A DNA stretch of 64,000 bases from Peteryoungia desertarenae (GCF_005860795.2 NZ_CP058350.1:1394501-1458500), one strand, 5' to 3'. Numbered from the stretch's first letter, positions 52,850 through 61,684 are shown. Notes: a model not told the origin generated them from the sequence alone. A program made the numbers and translations.

Positions 52850-52873
52850 GGCCGAGACCTGAGCCCTCGAAAC

Positions 52874-53266
52874 CTAGTTCAGCGTACGCGCCATTCCCGG
52901 GCTGTCGAGTGAGAATGCAGGAATCTTGACCTCGAAGACGCGCCCGTCATCAGTTTCCATGACGTAATGGCCATGCATCATGCCCGACGGCGTGTCGAGC
53001 GGGCAGCCCGAGGAGTATTCATAGCTCGCGCCGGGCGAAAGACGAGGCGTTTCGCCGACAACGCCTGGTCCAGCCACTTCGTCGACCACTCCGTTCTGGT
53101 CGGTGATATGCCAGTAGCGATGGGTCAGCCGTGCCGGCTCATTCGAATGATTGGTGATCACGATCCGATAACCCCAGACATAGCGACTGTCTTCCGGATC
53201 GGACTGTTCTTCCAGATAAAAAGGCTCGACGCAGACCTCAATGTCGCTGGTCACCGCGCGATACAT
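52874..53266 (-). CDS. apaG: ApaG-family protein (Co2+/Mg2+ efflux associated)
   Basis: 130 residues from the ATG at 53266 (GAGG upstream); the frame extends 23 codons further without support. ApaG is a small fibronectin-III-like fold: [60 protein letters not shown] and [20 protein letters not shown]. Length and motifs are standard. The cellular role is still unclear; a link to metal efflux and diadenosine tetraphosphate levels comes from enterobacterial genetics. Confidence 0.95.
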   Translation of the reverse strand: MYRAVTSDIEVCVEPFYLEEQSDPEDSRYVWGYRIVITNHSNEPARLTHRYWHITDQNGVVDEVAGPGVVGETPRLSPGASYEYSSGCPLDTPSGMMHGHYVMETDDGRVFEVKIPAFSLDSPGMARTLN

Positions 53267-53403
53267 GCCTGAACCCTCGTTATGCATCATTTCCCAAACA
53301 AGAAAACACGATTGTGGCGGGAATGACGTCAACATGCCAATGAGAAATGCAGCGTCAACACCCTTTATATTAAGGGTTTAGGTCGAGACGGGCTCTCGTT
53401 CTA

Positions 53404-53434
53404 GGTCGCGGACCAGCCGCGACCGACTTTTTTT
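53404..53434 (+). terminator. Orphan plus-strand terminator between apaG and metZ
   Basis: 8-bp stem GGTCGCGG / CCGCGACC with a 5-base loop, three bases, then seven Ts on the plus strand. Both flanking genes are on the minus strand, so it does not end either of them. It may end an unannotated small RNA starting near a TTTATATTAAGGG stretch at 53364-53376. Confidence 0.65.
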
Positions 53435-53448
53435 GGCGCTGGAGCGTC

Positions 53449-54633
53449 TCAGTTGGCAAGGCCGCTGAGTGCTTGGGCGAAGTCTTCCAGCAGGTCGGCA
53501 GTGTCTTCGATCCCGCAGGAAAGACGCACGGTACCGCCCGAAATACCAAGCTCTGCCCGTGCCTCGTCCGACAGGTTCTTGTGCGTCGTCGTCGCCGGAT
53601 GGGTAATCAGGCTCTTCGCATCGCCCAGATTGTTGGAAATCCGGATGACCTCCAAGGCATTCTGGAGCTTGAACGCAGCCTCCTTGCCACCCTTGAGCTC
53701 AAAGGCAACCAGCGTGGAACCGCCGGTCATCTGCTTGGCAATGATATCAGCTTGGGGATGATCGGCCCGGCCAGGATAGATGACCCGTGCCACCTGCATC
53801 TGCTCCGCCAGGAAATCGGCGATTGCGGAAGCATTCTTCGTTTGCTGGGCCACGCGCAAGGGAAGGGTCTCGATCCCCTTCAGAAGCGTCCAGGCATTGA
53901 ACGGCGACATGGCCGGACCCGTATGGCGGAAATAGTCATGCAGGTTCTCGTCGATCCACTCTTTTGACGACAGCACGACGCCGCCAAGGCAGCGACCCTG
54001 ACCGTCAATATGCTTGGTCGCCGAATAGATGACCACATGCGCGCCAAGCTCCAGCGGCTTCTGGAACAGCGGTGTCGCAAAGACGTTGTCGACCACCAGC
54101 TTTGCACCGATCTGATCGGCAAGTTTTGCCACGCCAGCAATGTCGATCACTTCCAGCGTCGGATTGGTCGGGCTTTCCAGGAACATCACCTTGGTATTGG
54201 GGCGAATGCCTGCTTCCCAGTTGGCGAGGTCACGTCCGTCGATCAGCGTGCATTCGATGCCGTATTTAGGCGCCAGCGTCTCCACCACCCAGCGGCATGA
54301 GCCAAACAGGGCGCGGGCGGCCAGGATGTGATCGCCGGCCTTGAGCTGGCACAGGATCGCCGCCGAAACCGCCGCCATGCCGGAGGCCGTCGCGCGTGCA
54401 TCCTCTGCACCTTCCAGCATGCACATGCGCTTTTCGAACATGTCATTGGTCGGGCTGCCATAGCGTGCATAAATGAAGCCGTCCGTCTCTCCCTTGAAAC
54501 GCGCTTCTGCCGCTTCGGAGCTGTCATAGACGAAGCCCTGCGTCAGATAGATCGCTTCGGAGGTTTCGCCAAACTGCGAGCGCAACGTGCCACCATGGAC
54601 GAGTTGGGTAGCCGGACGCCAGTTCTTGCTCAT
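53449..54633 (-). CDS. metZ: O-succinylhomoserine sulfhydrylase
   Basis: 394 residues. PLP enzyme that makes homocysteine directly from O-succinylhomoserine and sulphide. Cys/Met-metabolism family motifs: WRPATQLVHGGTLRSQFGET, YARYGSPTNDMFEKRM, SPTNPTLEVIDIAGVA, and the PLP Lys in YSATKHIDGQGRCLGGVV. MetZ is favoured over MetB because of the overall sequence and the SAM-II riboswitch in front, a combination known in alphaproteobacteria. Confidence 0.93.
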   Translation of the reverse strand: MSKNWRPATQLVHGGTLRSQFGETSEAIYLTQGFVYDSSEAAEARFKGETDGFIYARYGSPTNDMFEKRMCMLEGAEDARATASGMAAVSAAILCQLKAGDHILAARALFGSCRWVVETLAPKYGIECTLIDGRDLANWEAGIRPNTKVMFLESPTNPTLEVIDIAGVAKLADQIGAKLVVDNVFATPLFQKPLELGAHVVIYSATKHIDGQGRCLGGVVLSSKEWIDENLHDYFRHTGPAMSPFNAWTLLKGIETLPLRVAQQTKNASAIADFLAEQMQVARVIYPGRADHPQADIIAKQMTGGSTLVAFELKGGKEAAFKLQNALEVIRISNNLGDAKSLITHPATTTHKNLSDEARAELGISGGTVRLSCGIEDTADLLEDFAQALSGLAN

Positions 54634-54653
54634 GATCCGTGCCTTTCGAACAC

Positions 54654-54684
54654 AAAAAAACCGGTCGCGAGAACGGACCGGTTT
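54654..54684 (-). terminator. Terminator in the metZ leader (riboswitch expression platform)
   Basis: 9-bp stem GACCGGTTT / AAACCGGTC followed by seven Ts in the minus-strand reading, 21 bases before the metZ start and just after the SAM-II aptamer. The stem's GACCGG repeats the GACCGG at the aptamer's 3' end, so competing pairing is possible. Confidence 0.85.
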
Positions 54685-54690
54685 GGGTAA

Positions 54691-54752
54691 CCCGGTCTAT
54701 TTAGCCACTTGTTTAACGTGGCTGCAAGCCGACCGGCCAAATCACCACGGGA
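54691..54752 (-). ncRNA. SAM-II riboswitch before metZ
   Basis: The minus strand reads CGTGGTGATTTGG, then GGCTTGCAGCCACGTTAAAC, then AAGTGGCTAAATAGACCGGG, which is the SAM-II (metA motif) consensus: P1 CGTGG pairs with CCACG, and the downstream AAGTGGCTAAA forms the pseudoknot with the loop. Binds S-adenosylmethionine and shuts off metZ. It is one of the shortest riboswitch classes and is largely restricted to alphaproteobacteria. Confidence 0.95.
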
Positions 54753-54831
54753 TAAGGCTGCCATACGCCGAAGCGGCCCTTGCGTCAATTGGCGGTGTTT
54801 GGTTTTGTCGGCCCAAACAGGATTTGAGAAG

Positions 54832-55929
54832 ATGACCAGGAATTCAGGGATATTGTCCGACCGCGCCATCGGCGCCTTGTTCGGGGGTGGCCAGCTGAAA
54901 AGCGAGACCATGCTCGACAAGGATCAGATCCAGCCGGCGAGCCTCGATTTGCGCCTCGGATCAAAGGCCCTGCGCGTTCGGGCAAGCTTCATGCCCGGGC
55001 GCAATCATACGGTCGCGGACAAGCTCGCACGGCTGACCCTTCACGAAATCGATCTGGAGCATGGTGCCGTTCTCGAAACCGGTTGCGTCTATATCGTGCC
55101 GCTGATGGAAAGCCTTGATCTTCCAGCCGATCTGTCTGCCTCCACCAATCCGAAAAGCTCGACCGGGCGTCTTGATATCTTCACCCGCGTCATGGTCGAT
55201 TACGCGCAGGAATTCGACAAGATCCCGGCAGGCTACAAGGGCCAGCTTTATCTTGAAATTTCGCCGCGCACTTTCCCGATCATCGTGCGTCGAGGCTCAC
55301 GCCTGTCACAGATCCGTTTCCGTGTCGGTCATGCGCTGCTGACCGAGGCGGAAGTGCTGAGCCTTCATCACGCCGAAACGCTGGTTGCCAGCGAAACCCC
55401 GAATGTTTCCGGTGGCGGGATTGCGCTTTCCATCGACTTGAAGGGCACAGGCCCCCATGGCCTGATTGGCTATCGCGGCAAGCATCATACCTCGGTCATC
55501 GATGTGGATCTGAAAAACGCCCATGACGTCCTGGATTTCTGGGAGCCGCTTTACACCCGTGGTCGCGACGAGCTGATCCTCGATCCGGATGAGTTCTATA
55601 TCCTGGTCAGCCGCGAAGCCGTGCATGTGCCGCCGCTCTACGCCGCTGAAATGACCCCCTATGATCCGCTCGTCGGCGAGTTCCGGGTCCATTACGCCGG
55701 CTTCTTCGATCCCGGCTTCGGCCATGCGCCCGCCGGCGGCTCCGGCAGCCGCGCCGTGCTCGAAGTTCGCAGCCACGAGGTTCCATTCATTCTCGAACAT
55801 GGTCAGGTCATCGGTCGTCTGGTCTATGAGCATATGCAGGAGCGCCCCGAAGGCCTTTACGGCAGCGGACTGGGTTCCAATTATCAGGCTCAGGGGCTGA
55901 AGCTGTCGAAGCATTTCCGCAGCCCCTGA
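54832..55929 (+). CDS. dcd: 2'-deoxycytidine 5'-triphosphate deaminase, long two-domain form
   Basis: 365 residues from the ATG at 54832 (GAGAAG upstream); upstream codons would overlap the metZ riboswitch. Converts dCTP to dUTP for dTMP synthesis. It consists of two dUTPase/Dcd-like halves: the first has DKDQIQPASLDLRLGSKALR and STNPKSSTGRLDIFTRVMVD, the second GGGIALSIDLKGTGPHGLIG and EFYILVSREAVHVPPLYAAE. This duplicated architecture, nearly twice the E. coli enzyme, is typical of alphaproteobacteria. Confidence 0.9.
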   Translation: MTRNSGILSDRAIGALFGGGQLKSETMLDKDQIQPASLDLRLGSKALRVRASFMPGRNHTVADKLARLTLHEIDLEHGAVLETGCVYIVPLMESLDLPADLSASTNPKSSTGRLDIFTRVMVDYAQEFDKIPAGYKGQLYLEISPRTFPIIVRRGSRLSQIRFRVGHALLTEAEVLSLHHAETLVASETPNVSGGGIALSIDLKGTGPHGLIGYRGKHHTSVIDVDLKNAHDVLDFWEPLYTRGRDELILDPDEFYILVSREAVHVPPLYAAEMTPYDPLVGEFRVHYAGFFDPGFGHAPAGGSGSRAVLEVRSHEVPFILEHGQVIGRLVYEHMQERPEGLYGSGLGSNYQAQGLKLSKHFRSP

Positions 55930-56011
55930 GCCGCTCATCAAGCCAAGGTTCCATCTGGTCTGCGTCTTTGCTTGACAGAGGTCGTCAACTCGTGGATTTG
56001 TCAGTGGCAAT

Positions 56012-56085
56012 GCGGGTGTAGCTCAATGGTAGAGCAGTAGCTTCCCAAGCTAACGACGAGGGTTCGATTCCCTTCACCCGCTCCA
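56012..56085 (+). tRNA. tRNA-Gly (anticodon CCC)
   Basis: Full 74-base cloverleaf: acceptor GCGGGTG pairs with CACCCGC, D-arm AGCTCAATGGTAGAGC, anticodon CCC inside AGCTTCCCAAGCT, T-loop GGTTCGATTCC, CCA encoded. No integrase nearby. Confidence 0.97.
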
Positions 56086-56098
56086 TTTTCCTCAATCT

Positions 56099-58039
56099 TC
56101 ATGCCGGTTCTGTCGATAGCTTCGCGCTCGGCTTGTGCGGTGTCTTGGCCCAGAAGAATGGGCGTGATTTCAATTCACGCAACGCACGCCAGCCGGCAAG
56201 CGAGATCGCCATCCAATAGACCGGCGTCATCAGCCAGCGGCGCCCGACGGCCTGCTTTTCGTGGCGCGTCATTTCCGACGTGCCGACGGCAATGAAGAGT
56301 GCGTAGCTGCCGATGATATTGATCAGATCGACGGTCAGAAGCGCGATTCGGTGAAACGGAATGTCGCTCACCGGTGTCGAAAGCAGAAGTGGCATCTGCA
56401 GTCCGATAAACAGAAACAGAGCCGGATGGACGAGCGATGAGAGCAGCATGCCGCCGATCAGCAGTTGGAAGATCACGAATGCCATCCATCCCATGTCCTG
56501 CCCTGCCTTTAGCGGATCGCGCATGGCCACCAGCCAGGTCTGCATCCAGCCTTTGTACCAGCGTGTTCTCTGGCCCAGCCATATCTTGAACTGGGTCGGT
56601 GCATCTTCCAAGGTCGGCCGCGTCAGTGTTTCCGTTAGGTAACCGAGCCGGTGCAGCCTGAGGCCGAGATCGGCATCCTCGGTTACGTTGAACGGGTCCC
56701 AGCCGCCACTTGCAATCAATGCGTCGCGACGGAAGTGGTTGGAAGTTCCACCAAGCGGCAGGGGCATCCGATAATGCGCCAACATCGGCAGAAGGCGCTT
56801 GAAGAGAGCTGAGTATTCGAGGGCAAAGATCGCACTGATCCAGCTGTCTGCGGCATTGGCAATCACCAGCGGTGCCTGCAGACAGGCAAGGGAAGGCGGG
56901 CCAGTGCGAAATCGCTGATAGGCCTCTCGCAACTGAAGCGGATGCGGCCTGTCCTCTGCATCATAGATTGTCAGCAGCTCTCCGCGTGCGCTGGCAAGCG
57001 CATAGTTCAGCGCCTTGGGTTTGGTCCGGGGTGCCATATCCGGCACTTCGACAATTTCGATATAGGCGGGTGGTGACGCTCGGTGGATTGCGGCGATTGT
57101 CGCTCGATCATTGGCCTCGCAGACCAGCTTGACGTCAAGCCGCGTCTGTGGCCAGTCGATCCGCGCGAGCGCCTCGATGAGTTGCGGCACGACCGCTTCC
57201 TCGCGGTAGAGCGCAATCAAGACCGTATAGACGGGCAATTCGTGATCATGAGGCTGGGCAATGATCTCGGTTGTCTTGTTCCGGCTCTGGTGGAAAGTCA
57301 CGACCAGCCGCAGACAAAGGCTCGCAAAGTATATGGAAGAAATGGTGACATGCATCACCAGGAGCGCCAGTGTCTGGTTGAAAATCAGCGGAAACAGCAC
57401 GCAACATGTCAGGACGCCGCTCACATAGCCCTGGAGCCCGGTCATCACCACCCGCGCGGAGTTCTGCGGCTGTTGTTCAAAAAGATGGCTGATGGACGCG
57501 CGGCAACGCCGTTCGGCGATCACCTTCCAGACCGCTTGGCGAATGACGGATGGAGCGGCGATGACGAGAATGCTCTTCAAACTCGGGCGCGTCGCAAGCT
57601 TGTCGATCAGGGCATCGAGCCTTCCGATTTCCGGAACGATAACCGTCAGGGGTGGACCATCCGGATAATGCAGCCGGATGACTTGCGGGCGAACGAGCTG
57701 TGTCTCAAGCCTTGAGCTATCCAGGATCAGCCCATCAGGCAGCGTTTCCAGAAATTGCAGCCCGCACATGCGTGCGACGCCTGCATAATAGGCACTTTCC
57801 TGTATGGTGCCGGAGGCGAGCAACTCGGCTTCGATGGTGGTTCCGTGGGCGAGTGCCCGGCGTGCCATGGACGCGATATAGGGCTTTCCAAGACCCATGG
57901 CTTTCAACATCAGGACTTCCTGACGCATTGATGGCGTCAGCAGGGAGTACATCTCCGGATTTGCTGGGTCTGTTTGCAGAGAAGTCGCAAGACCTCGTCC
58001 GACGGCATGAAAAGCCTCGGCATATTCCCCAATACGCAT
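56099..58039 (-). CDS. Membrane processive glycosyltransferase, family 2
   Basis: 646 residues. An N-terminal half of about 200 residues resembles a GspE/type II N-terminal-like regulatory region (MLKAMGLGKPYIASMARRAL, then LPDGLILDSSRLETQLVRP). Two membrane helices follow (about 205-250), then the GT2 catalytic domain with YTVLIALYREEAVVPQLIEA, the DxD-like IYDAEDRPHP, TEDADLGLRLHRLG and QRTRWYKGW (QxxRW), and C-terminal helices. The motif set is that of cellulose/hyaluronan synthase-like enzymes that extrude a beta-linked polysaccharide. The product is unknown and no partner subunit gene is adjacent. Confidence 0.88.
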   Translation of the reverse strand: MRIGEYAEAFHAVGRGLATSLQTDPANPEMYSLLTPSMRQEVLMLKAMGLGKPYIASMARRALAHGTTIEAELLASGTIQESAYYAGVARMCGLQFLETLPDGLILDSSRLETQLVRPQVIRLHYPDGPPLTVIVPEIGRLDALIDKLATRPSLKSILVIAAPSVIRQAVWKVIAERRCRASISHLFEQQPQNSARVVMTGLQGYVSGVLTCCVLFPLIFNQTLALLVMHVTISSIYFASLCLRLVVTFHQSRNKTTEIIAQPHDHELPVYTVLIALYREEAVVPQLIEALARIDWPQTRLDVKLVCEANDRATIAAIHRASPPAYIEIVEVPDMAPRTKPKALNYALASARGELLTIYDAEDRPHPLQLREAYQRFRTGPPSLACLQAPLVIANAADSWISAIFALEYSALFKRLLPMLAHYRMPLPLGGTSNHFRRDALIASGGWDPFNVTEDADLGLRLHRLGYLTETLTRPTLEDAPTQFKIWLGQRTRWYKGWMQTWLVAMRDPLKAGQDMGWMAFVIFQLLIGGMLLSSLVHPALFLFIGLQMPLLLSTPVSDIPFHRIALLTVDLINIIGSYALFIAVGTSEMTRHEKQAVGRRWLMTPVYWMAISLAGWRALRELKSRPFFWAKTPHKPSAKLSTEPA

Positions 58040-58124
58040 GACTCTGTTACACGTCGTGGCTGGTAACGACGGCCCCTCAAATGCCGTCTTCCCGGCTGCT
58101 GGTCCCTTGAAGGCAATAATATTT

Positions 58125-59021
58125 ATGCGCGCAAGAGTTTCATCCCTAGGATTCAGGGGAATTCACCAGAGGTTGCGCTCGGTTGTGACGGCTGGTGCTA
58201 TGGCAGCCGGTATCGTGGCCGCGCTTGCATGTGCTGCTGCCGCGCAGACTTTTGAAGAAATGCCCGTTCTTTTCGATGCACGCGAGCGTCTGGTCAGGCC
58301 CGATGTTTCCGGCCTTTTGCGCCTTCGCTTTCTGACGACAACCGATTTTCCGCCCTTTAACTTCATCGATCAGACCGGTCGTCTATCGGGCTTCCATGTC
58401 GATCTGGCGCGTGCGCTTTGTGCGGAACTGGTTGTCGAAATGAAATGTCAGATCCAGGCTCTCCCGTTCGATCAACTGCGATCCGCGCTGGACGAGGGGC
58501 AGGGAGAGGTCGTCATGGCGGGTGTGGCCGTCTCACCCGAGTTGAGAGAAAACTTCCTCTTCACGCGGCCCTACATGCTGTTGCCGGCGCGCTTTGTCCG
58601 CCATCGTGAGGTGACCCTATCATCACCAGATGCCAGCGCTCTGTTCAACCGTCCGGTCGGTGTCATCGGCGGCACGGCCCACGAAACTATGCTGAAAGCC
58701 TATTTCCCCAATGTCACCCCGGTGATCCTGCCTGATCGGGCCGCACTTTTGGACGCGGTCAGAACAAAGGCGGTTGATGCCGCCTTTGCCGATGGCCTGC
58801 AATTGTCCTTCTGGGCATCCGGCCCCGCTTCCGAGGGTTGCTGCGAACTATTGGACGGGCCCTATCTCTCCCAGGACTATCTCGGAGAGGGAATGATGTT
58901 GATGATGCGGTCGGGCGACACGGTTCTGAAGCAGGCGCTCAACAGCGCGCTTGCCGCCGTGTCACGCGACGGTCGCTTGCAGGAAATCTACCTGAAATAC
59001 TTCCCCGTCAGCCTCTATTGA
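58125..59021 (+). CDS. Periplasmic solute-binding protein, family 3
   Basis: 298 residues from the ATG at 58125; an ATG at 58038 overlaps the start codon of the divergent glycosyltransferase and would leave no promoter space. Signal peptide LRSVVTAGAMAAGIVAALACAAAAQ. Amino-acid-binding-type fold: LRFLTTTDFPPFNFIDQTGR, LSGFHVDLARALCAEL, VVMAGVAVSPELRENFLFTRPY and PVGVIGGTAHETMLKAYFP. No permease or ATPase gene is adjacent, so it may be an orphan binding protein or a sensor component. Confidence 0.85.
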   Translation: MRARVSSLGFRGIHQRLRSVVTAGAMAAGIVAALACAAAAQTFEEMPVLFDARERLVRPDVSGLLRLRFLTTTDFPPFNFIDQTGRLSGFHVDLARALCAELVVEMKCQIQALPFDQLRSALDEGQGEVVMAGVAVSPELRENFLFTRPYMLLPARFVRHREVTLSSPDASALFNRPVGVIGGTAHETMLKAYFPNVTPVILPDRAALLDAVRTKAVDAAFADGLQLSFWASGPASEGCCELLDGPYLSQDYLGEGMMLMMRSGDTVLKQALNSALAAVSRDGRLQEIYLKYFPVSLY

Positions 59022-59048
59022 ATGGGCCGGGGCGAAGCTTTTCATGGC

Positions 59049-59462
59049 TCAGGCGGCGAGGTAGCGAACGCTTGCGCTGCGCTCGATTGCGGCACAGACA
59101 AGCTTGTCGAGATTGAGACGGTCTCTCAGCAGCTGCAACAGGCGCAATTCTTCGCGACGCACAGCCAGATCGGCGGCCACCACTTCGACTGCGACGGCAT
59201 AGGCGCTTTCGTAGAGGCGGGACGGCAGGGCGTCTTTGACGGTTTCCAGAATGATTTCGAGCCCTTCGGGACCCGACAGGAGTTGGGCACAGCGCTGCGA
59301 GACGTCAATCAGCGTTTCCTTGTCGAATCCCTCGAACATCGGCAGGATGTCGATCAATTGCCCGATCCGGTTCAGTTCCTTCTCGGCCATGGAATTGTCG
59401 ACGGCGGATGCCATCACCATCACGAAGATGAGTGCGTCATGGGTGGAAACGTGACTGTTCAT
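59049..59462 (-). CDS. TerB-family protein
   Basis: 137 residues from the ATG at 59462 (AGGACC upstream). All-helical tellurite-resistance TerB-like domain: ALIFVMVMASAVDNSMAEKE, LNRIGQLIDILPMFEG, and later VAVEVVAADLAVRREELRLL. The two acidic helix-starts that bind metal in TerB (DNSMAEKE and DLAVRREE) are present. Function unknown; no other ter genes here. Confidence 0.85.
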   Translation of the reverse strand: MNSHVSTHDALIFVMVMASAVDNSMAEKELNRIGQLIDILPMFEGFDKETLIDVSQRCAQLLSGPEGLEIILETVKDALPSRLYESAYAVAVEVVAADLAVRREELRLLQLLRDRLNLDKLVCAAIERSASVRYLAA

Positions 59463-59517
59463 GTATTTTGAGGTCCTGTGGAATATGCAGAGAGATAGGG
59501 GCTTCGGAGCTGGCTTT

Positions 59518-60228
59518 TCAAGGCTGCCCTGCAACGGTCTTGTCCGGCCTGTCGCCTGAGTTGGCAAACAGGCCTTTGCCCGCCTGACGCGCTTCTTCGG
59601 TCAGGGGTGCAAATGGCGAACCGTCGCTTGCCTCTGCCCAGCCATGTTGAGCAAGCCATGCCGCGATTTCAGTGACGCCGATGAAGCAGCGCGTTTCGAT
59701 CTGGCCGCTCCAGTCGGACCCCACGGTTTCGCAGGCAAGGGACCGGTTTCGGATCAGCATGCGTTGCTGGGTCAAGGCCATCATCCCGCAAGGCCAGGAT
59801 TCTGCGCCGTCTTCGCCACAGAGTTTCGACACGGGGGTGGGGTCGACGCCGGACAGGCGTATCTCTTTGCCCGGACCAAAAGAGACAACTCCGGCCGCCA
59901 CCGAGATCGGGCGATGCAGCATCGAGACGCGGGTTGGAGCAGGGCGATCCGTATAGATTGTGCTCAGCGGTTCACGCGGCTCGATCCGTTCCAGAGCACT
60001 TGCCTCTTCAACCACGGGAGAGCTGAAAACCTCCGGTTCAATCGGTCGAACTGAACGGTTTTCGACCTGCGGCTCTTCGGGAAACAGCTCCGAAGGATCG
60101 GGCACATCCAGATCTTGCAAATCGTACTCGACAGGGCTCTCCGCCAGCATCTGTCCGCCGGCCATCACCAGATAGCCCCATAACAGAAGACCGAACGCTC
60201 CAATGACCGGCGTGGCAATCTTGCGCAT
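59518..60228 (-). CDS. Membrane-anchored degenerate SNase-like (thermonuclease-family) protein
   Basis: 236 residues: a signal anchor at about 5-28 (VIGAFGLLLWGYLVMAGGQM), an acidic Pro-rich linker (DLDVPDPSELFPEEPQVENR), then an SNase-like OB-fold: KEIRLSGVDPTPVSKLCGED, WPCGMMALTQQRMLIRNRSL, IAAWLAQHGWAEA and LTEEARQAGKGLFA. The usual catalytic segment RLxGIDAPE is here RLSGVDPTPV, lacking the acidic residue, and there is no clear second catalytic Arg, so nuclease activity is doubtful. Ends 12 bases before the S24 gene. Confidence 0.7.
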   Translation of the reverse strand: MRKIATPVIGAFGLLLWGYLVMAGGQMLAESPVEYDLQDLDVPDPSELFPEEPQVENRSVRPIEPEVFSSPVVEEASALERIEPREPLSTIYTDRPAPTRVSMLHRPISVAAGVVSFGPGKEIRLSGVDPTPVSKLCGEDGAESWPCGMMALTQQRMLIRNRSLACETVGSDWSGQIETRCFIGVTEIAAWLAQHGWAEASDGSPFAPLTEEARQAGKGLFANSGDRPDKTVAGQP

Positions 60229-60240
60229 GGATCACATTCC

Positions 60241-60906
60241 CTACTGGCTTGCCCAGATGATCCGGGCGACCCAGTCGACTTCCGTCATGTCGAGGTTGCG
60301 CGGCGGATGCTCGGGATTGAGTGACTGGAGTTCGATGGCTTTCGTTGTCTGACGCGCCAGAACCTTTGCCATGACTTCCCCGTCCCTGGTCTTTACGACG
60401 ACACGATCCCCCCGACGCACCTGGACCCCCGGCTCAACGATCAGAATATCGCCATCCCGGTAGAGTGGCTTCATGCTGTCGCCCTGAACCTCCAGCGCAT
60501 AAACGCTGCCATTCCGCCCCGGCGCAGCCGGAAACTCAACCAGATCCCATCCTTGACCGGCAGGAAAGCCACCATCGTCAAAAAAACCGCCGGCACCAGC
60601 CTGGGCAAAGCCCAGAAGCGGTATCGACCGCGTCTGCAGTGTGGTGCCGCCGCCGGGCAATCCATCACCGCGTCGCTCGCTCGCAACAATACCCATGAAC
60701 TGTTCAAGACTGGAACCCGTTGCCTCGAGCACCTTGGAGATCGATTCGGTCGATGGCCAGCGCATTCGCCCGTCAGAGGCCACGCGTTTTGACTTGTTGA
60801 AAGACGTCGGATCAAGGCCGGCGCGTCGGGCAAGACCGGACGGCGTCAACTGATGACGCTCGGCTAGGCGATCGATCGCGGCCCAGATCGTGTCATGCGA
60901 AAGCAT
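60241..60906 (-). CDS. LexA/CI-like HTH repressor with S24 peptidase domain
   Basis: 221 residues. N-terminal HTH (LAERHQLTPSGLARRAGLDP, then TSFNKSKRVASDGRMRWPS). The C-terminal S24 domain has catalytic Ser in VQGDSMKPLYRDGDILIVEP and Lys in GEVMAKVLARQ, and a candidate Ala-Gly self-cleavage site in GFAQAGAGGFF. It may be a RecA-triggered, self-cleaving repressor. Without phage genes nearby it looks like a domesticated or stress regulator. The SNase-like gene lies directly downstream and could be under its control. Confidence 0.88.
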   Translation of the reverse strand: MLSHDTIWAAIDRLAERHQLTPSGLARRAGLDPTSFNKSKRVASDGRMRWPSTESISKVLEATGSSLEQFMGIVASERRGDGLPGGGTTLQTRSIPLLGFAQAGAGGFFDDGGFPAGQGWDLVEFPAAPGRNGSVYALEVQGDSMKPLYRDGDILIVEPGVQVRRGDRVVVKTRDGEVMAKVLARQTTKAIELQSLNPEHPPRNLDMTEVDWVARIIWASQ

Positions 60907-61036
60907 TGTTGCTCAGGCTCCGACGCGGGAGACGCAAGAAGAGGTCTCCGGAAATTGACCACCGGAATGATAAAGATATTGCTCTCATCCGTAAAGCTGA
61001 AACAGGAATAAAATCCTGAAATAAACCGCTAAGCCG

Positions 61037-61684
61037 TCAGGCGACCATCGCCATATTGATCTTGCCGAGCTGGATGACGGCCTGGGTGCGGCTGTCCACC
61101 TTGAGTTTCAGCAGGATCGCCGAGACATGCGCCTTGATCGTTGCTTCTGAAACGCCCAGTTCATAGGCGATCTGCTTGTTGAGCAGGCCTTCGCCCAGCA
61201 TGCCCAGAACCCGGCTTTGCTGCGGCGTCAGTGTGCGCAAGCGTGCTATGAGGTCGGCAACATCCGGATCGGTTTCCTGTCCGCCCTGATAGCTGTTCGG
61301 CGTCCATATGTCGCCTTCCAGCACCTTCTGGATCGCTGCACGGATGTCATCAATTCCTGAGGATTTCGAGATGAACCCGGAAGCGCCAAGCTCCAGCGCT
61401 CGGCGAATGGTCACCGGGTCGTCGCTCGCCGAGACAATGACAATGGGCAGGCTGGCAAATTCGGCTCTCAGCGCCATCAGTCCGGAAAAACCCGACACAC
61501 CTGGCATGGCCAGATCAAGCAACATCAGGTCCGCATCAGAATGTTCCTGGGCCGCCTTGCGGGCCGCCTCGAAATCGCCAGCCTCAACGATCTTCTGGTC
61601 GCCATCAATGCCAGTAACCGCCTGGCGCAGGGCGCCGCGAAACAGCGGATGGTCGTCTGCGATGATGAAGGTGGATGCTGTCAT
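61037..61684 (-). CDS. NarL/FixJ-type response regulator
   Basis: 215 residues from the ATG at 61684, behind GGGAGGGGG. Receiver: FIIADDHPLFRGALRQAV, phospho-Asp in LMLLDLAMPGVSGFSG, PIVIVSASDDP and a Lys in GASGFISKSSGIDDI. LuxR-type HTH: LTPQQSRVLGMLGEGLLNKQ, IAYELGVSEATIKAHVSAIL and LKVDSRTQAV. The partner kinase is not in the window next to it; the orphan kinase at 8.5 kb is a distant candidate only. Confidence 0.93.
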   Translation of the reverse strand: MTASTFIIADDHPLFRGALRQAVTGIDGDQKIVEAGDFEAARKAAQEHSDADLMLLDLAMPGVSGFSGLMALRAEFASLPIVIVSASDDPVTIRRALELGASGFISKSSGIDDIRAAIQKVLEGDIWTPNSYQGGQETDPDVADLIARLRTLTPQQSRVLGMLGEGLLNKQIAYELGVSEATIKAHVSAILLKLKVDSRTQAVIQLGKINMAMVA

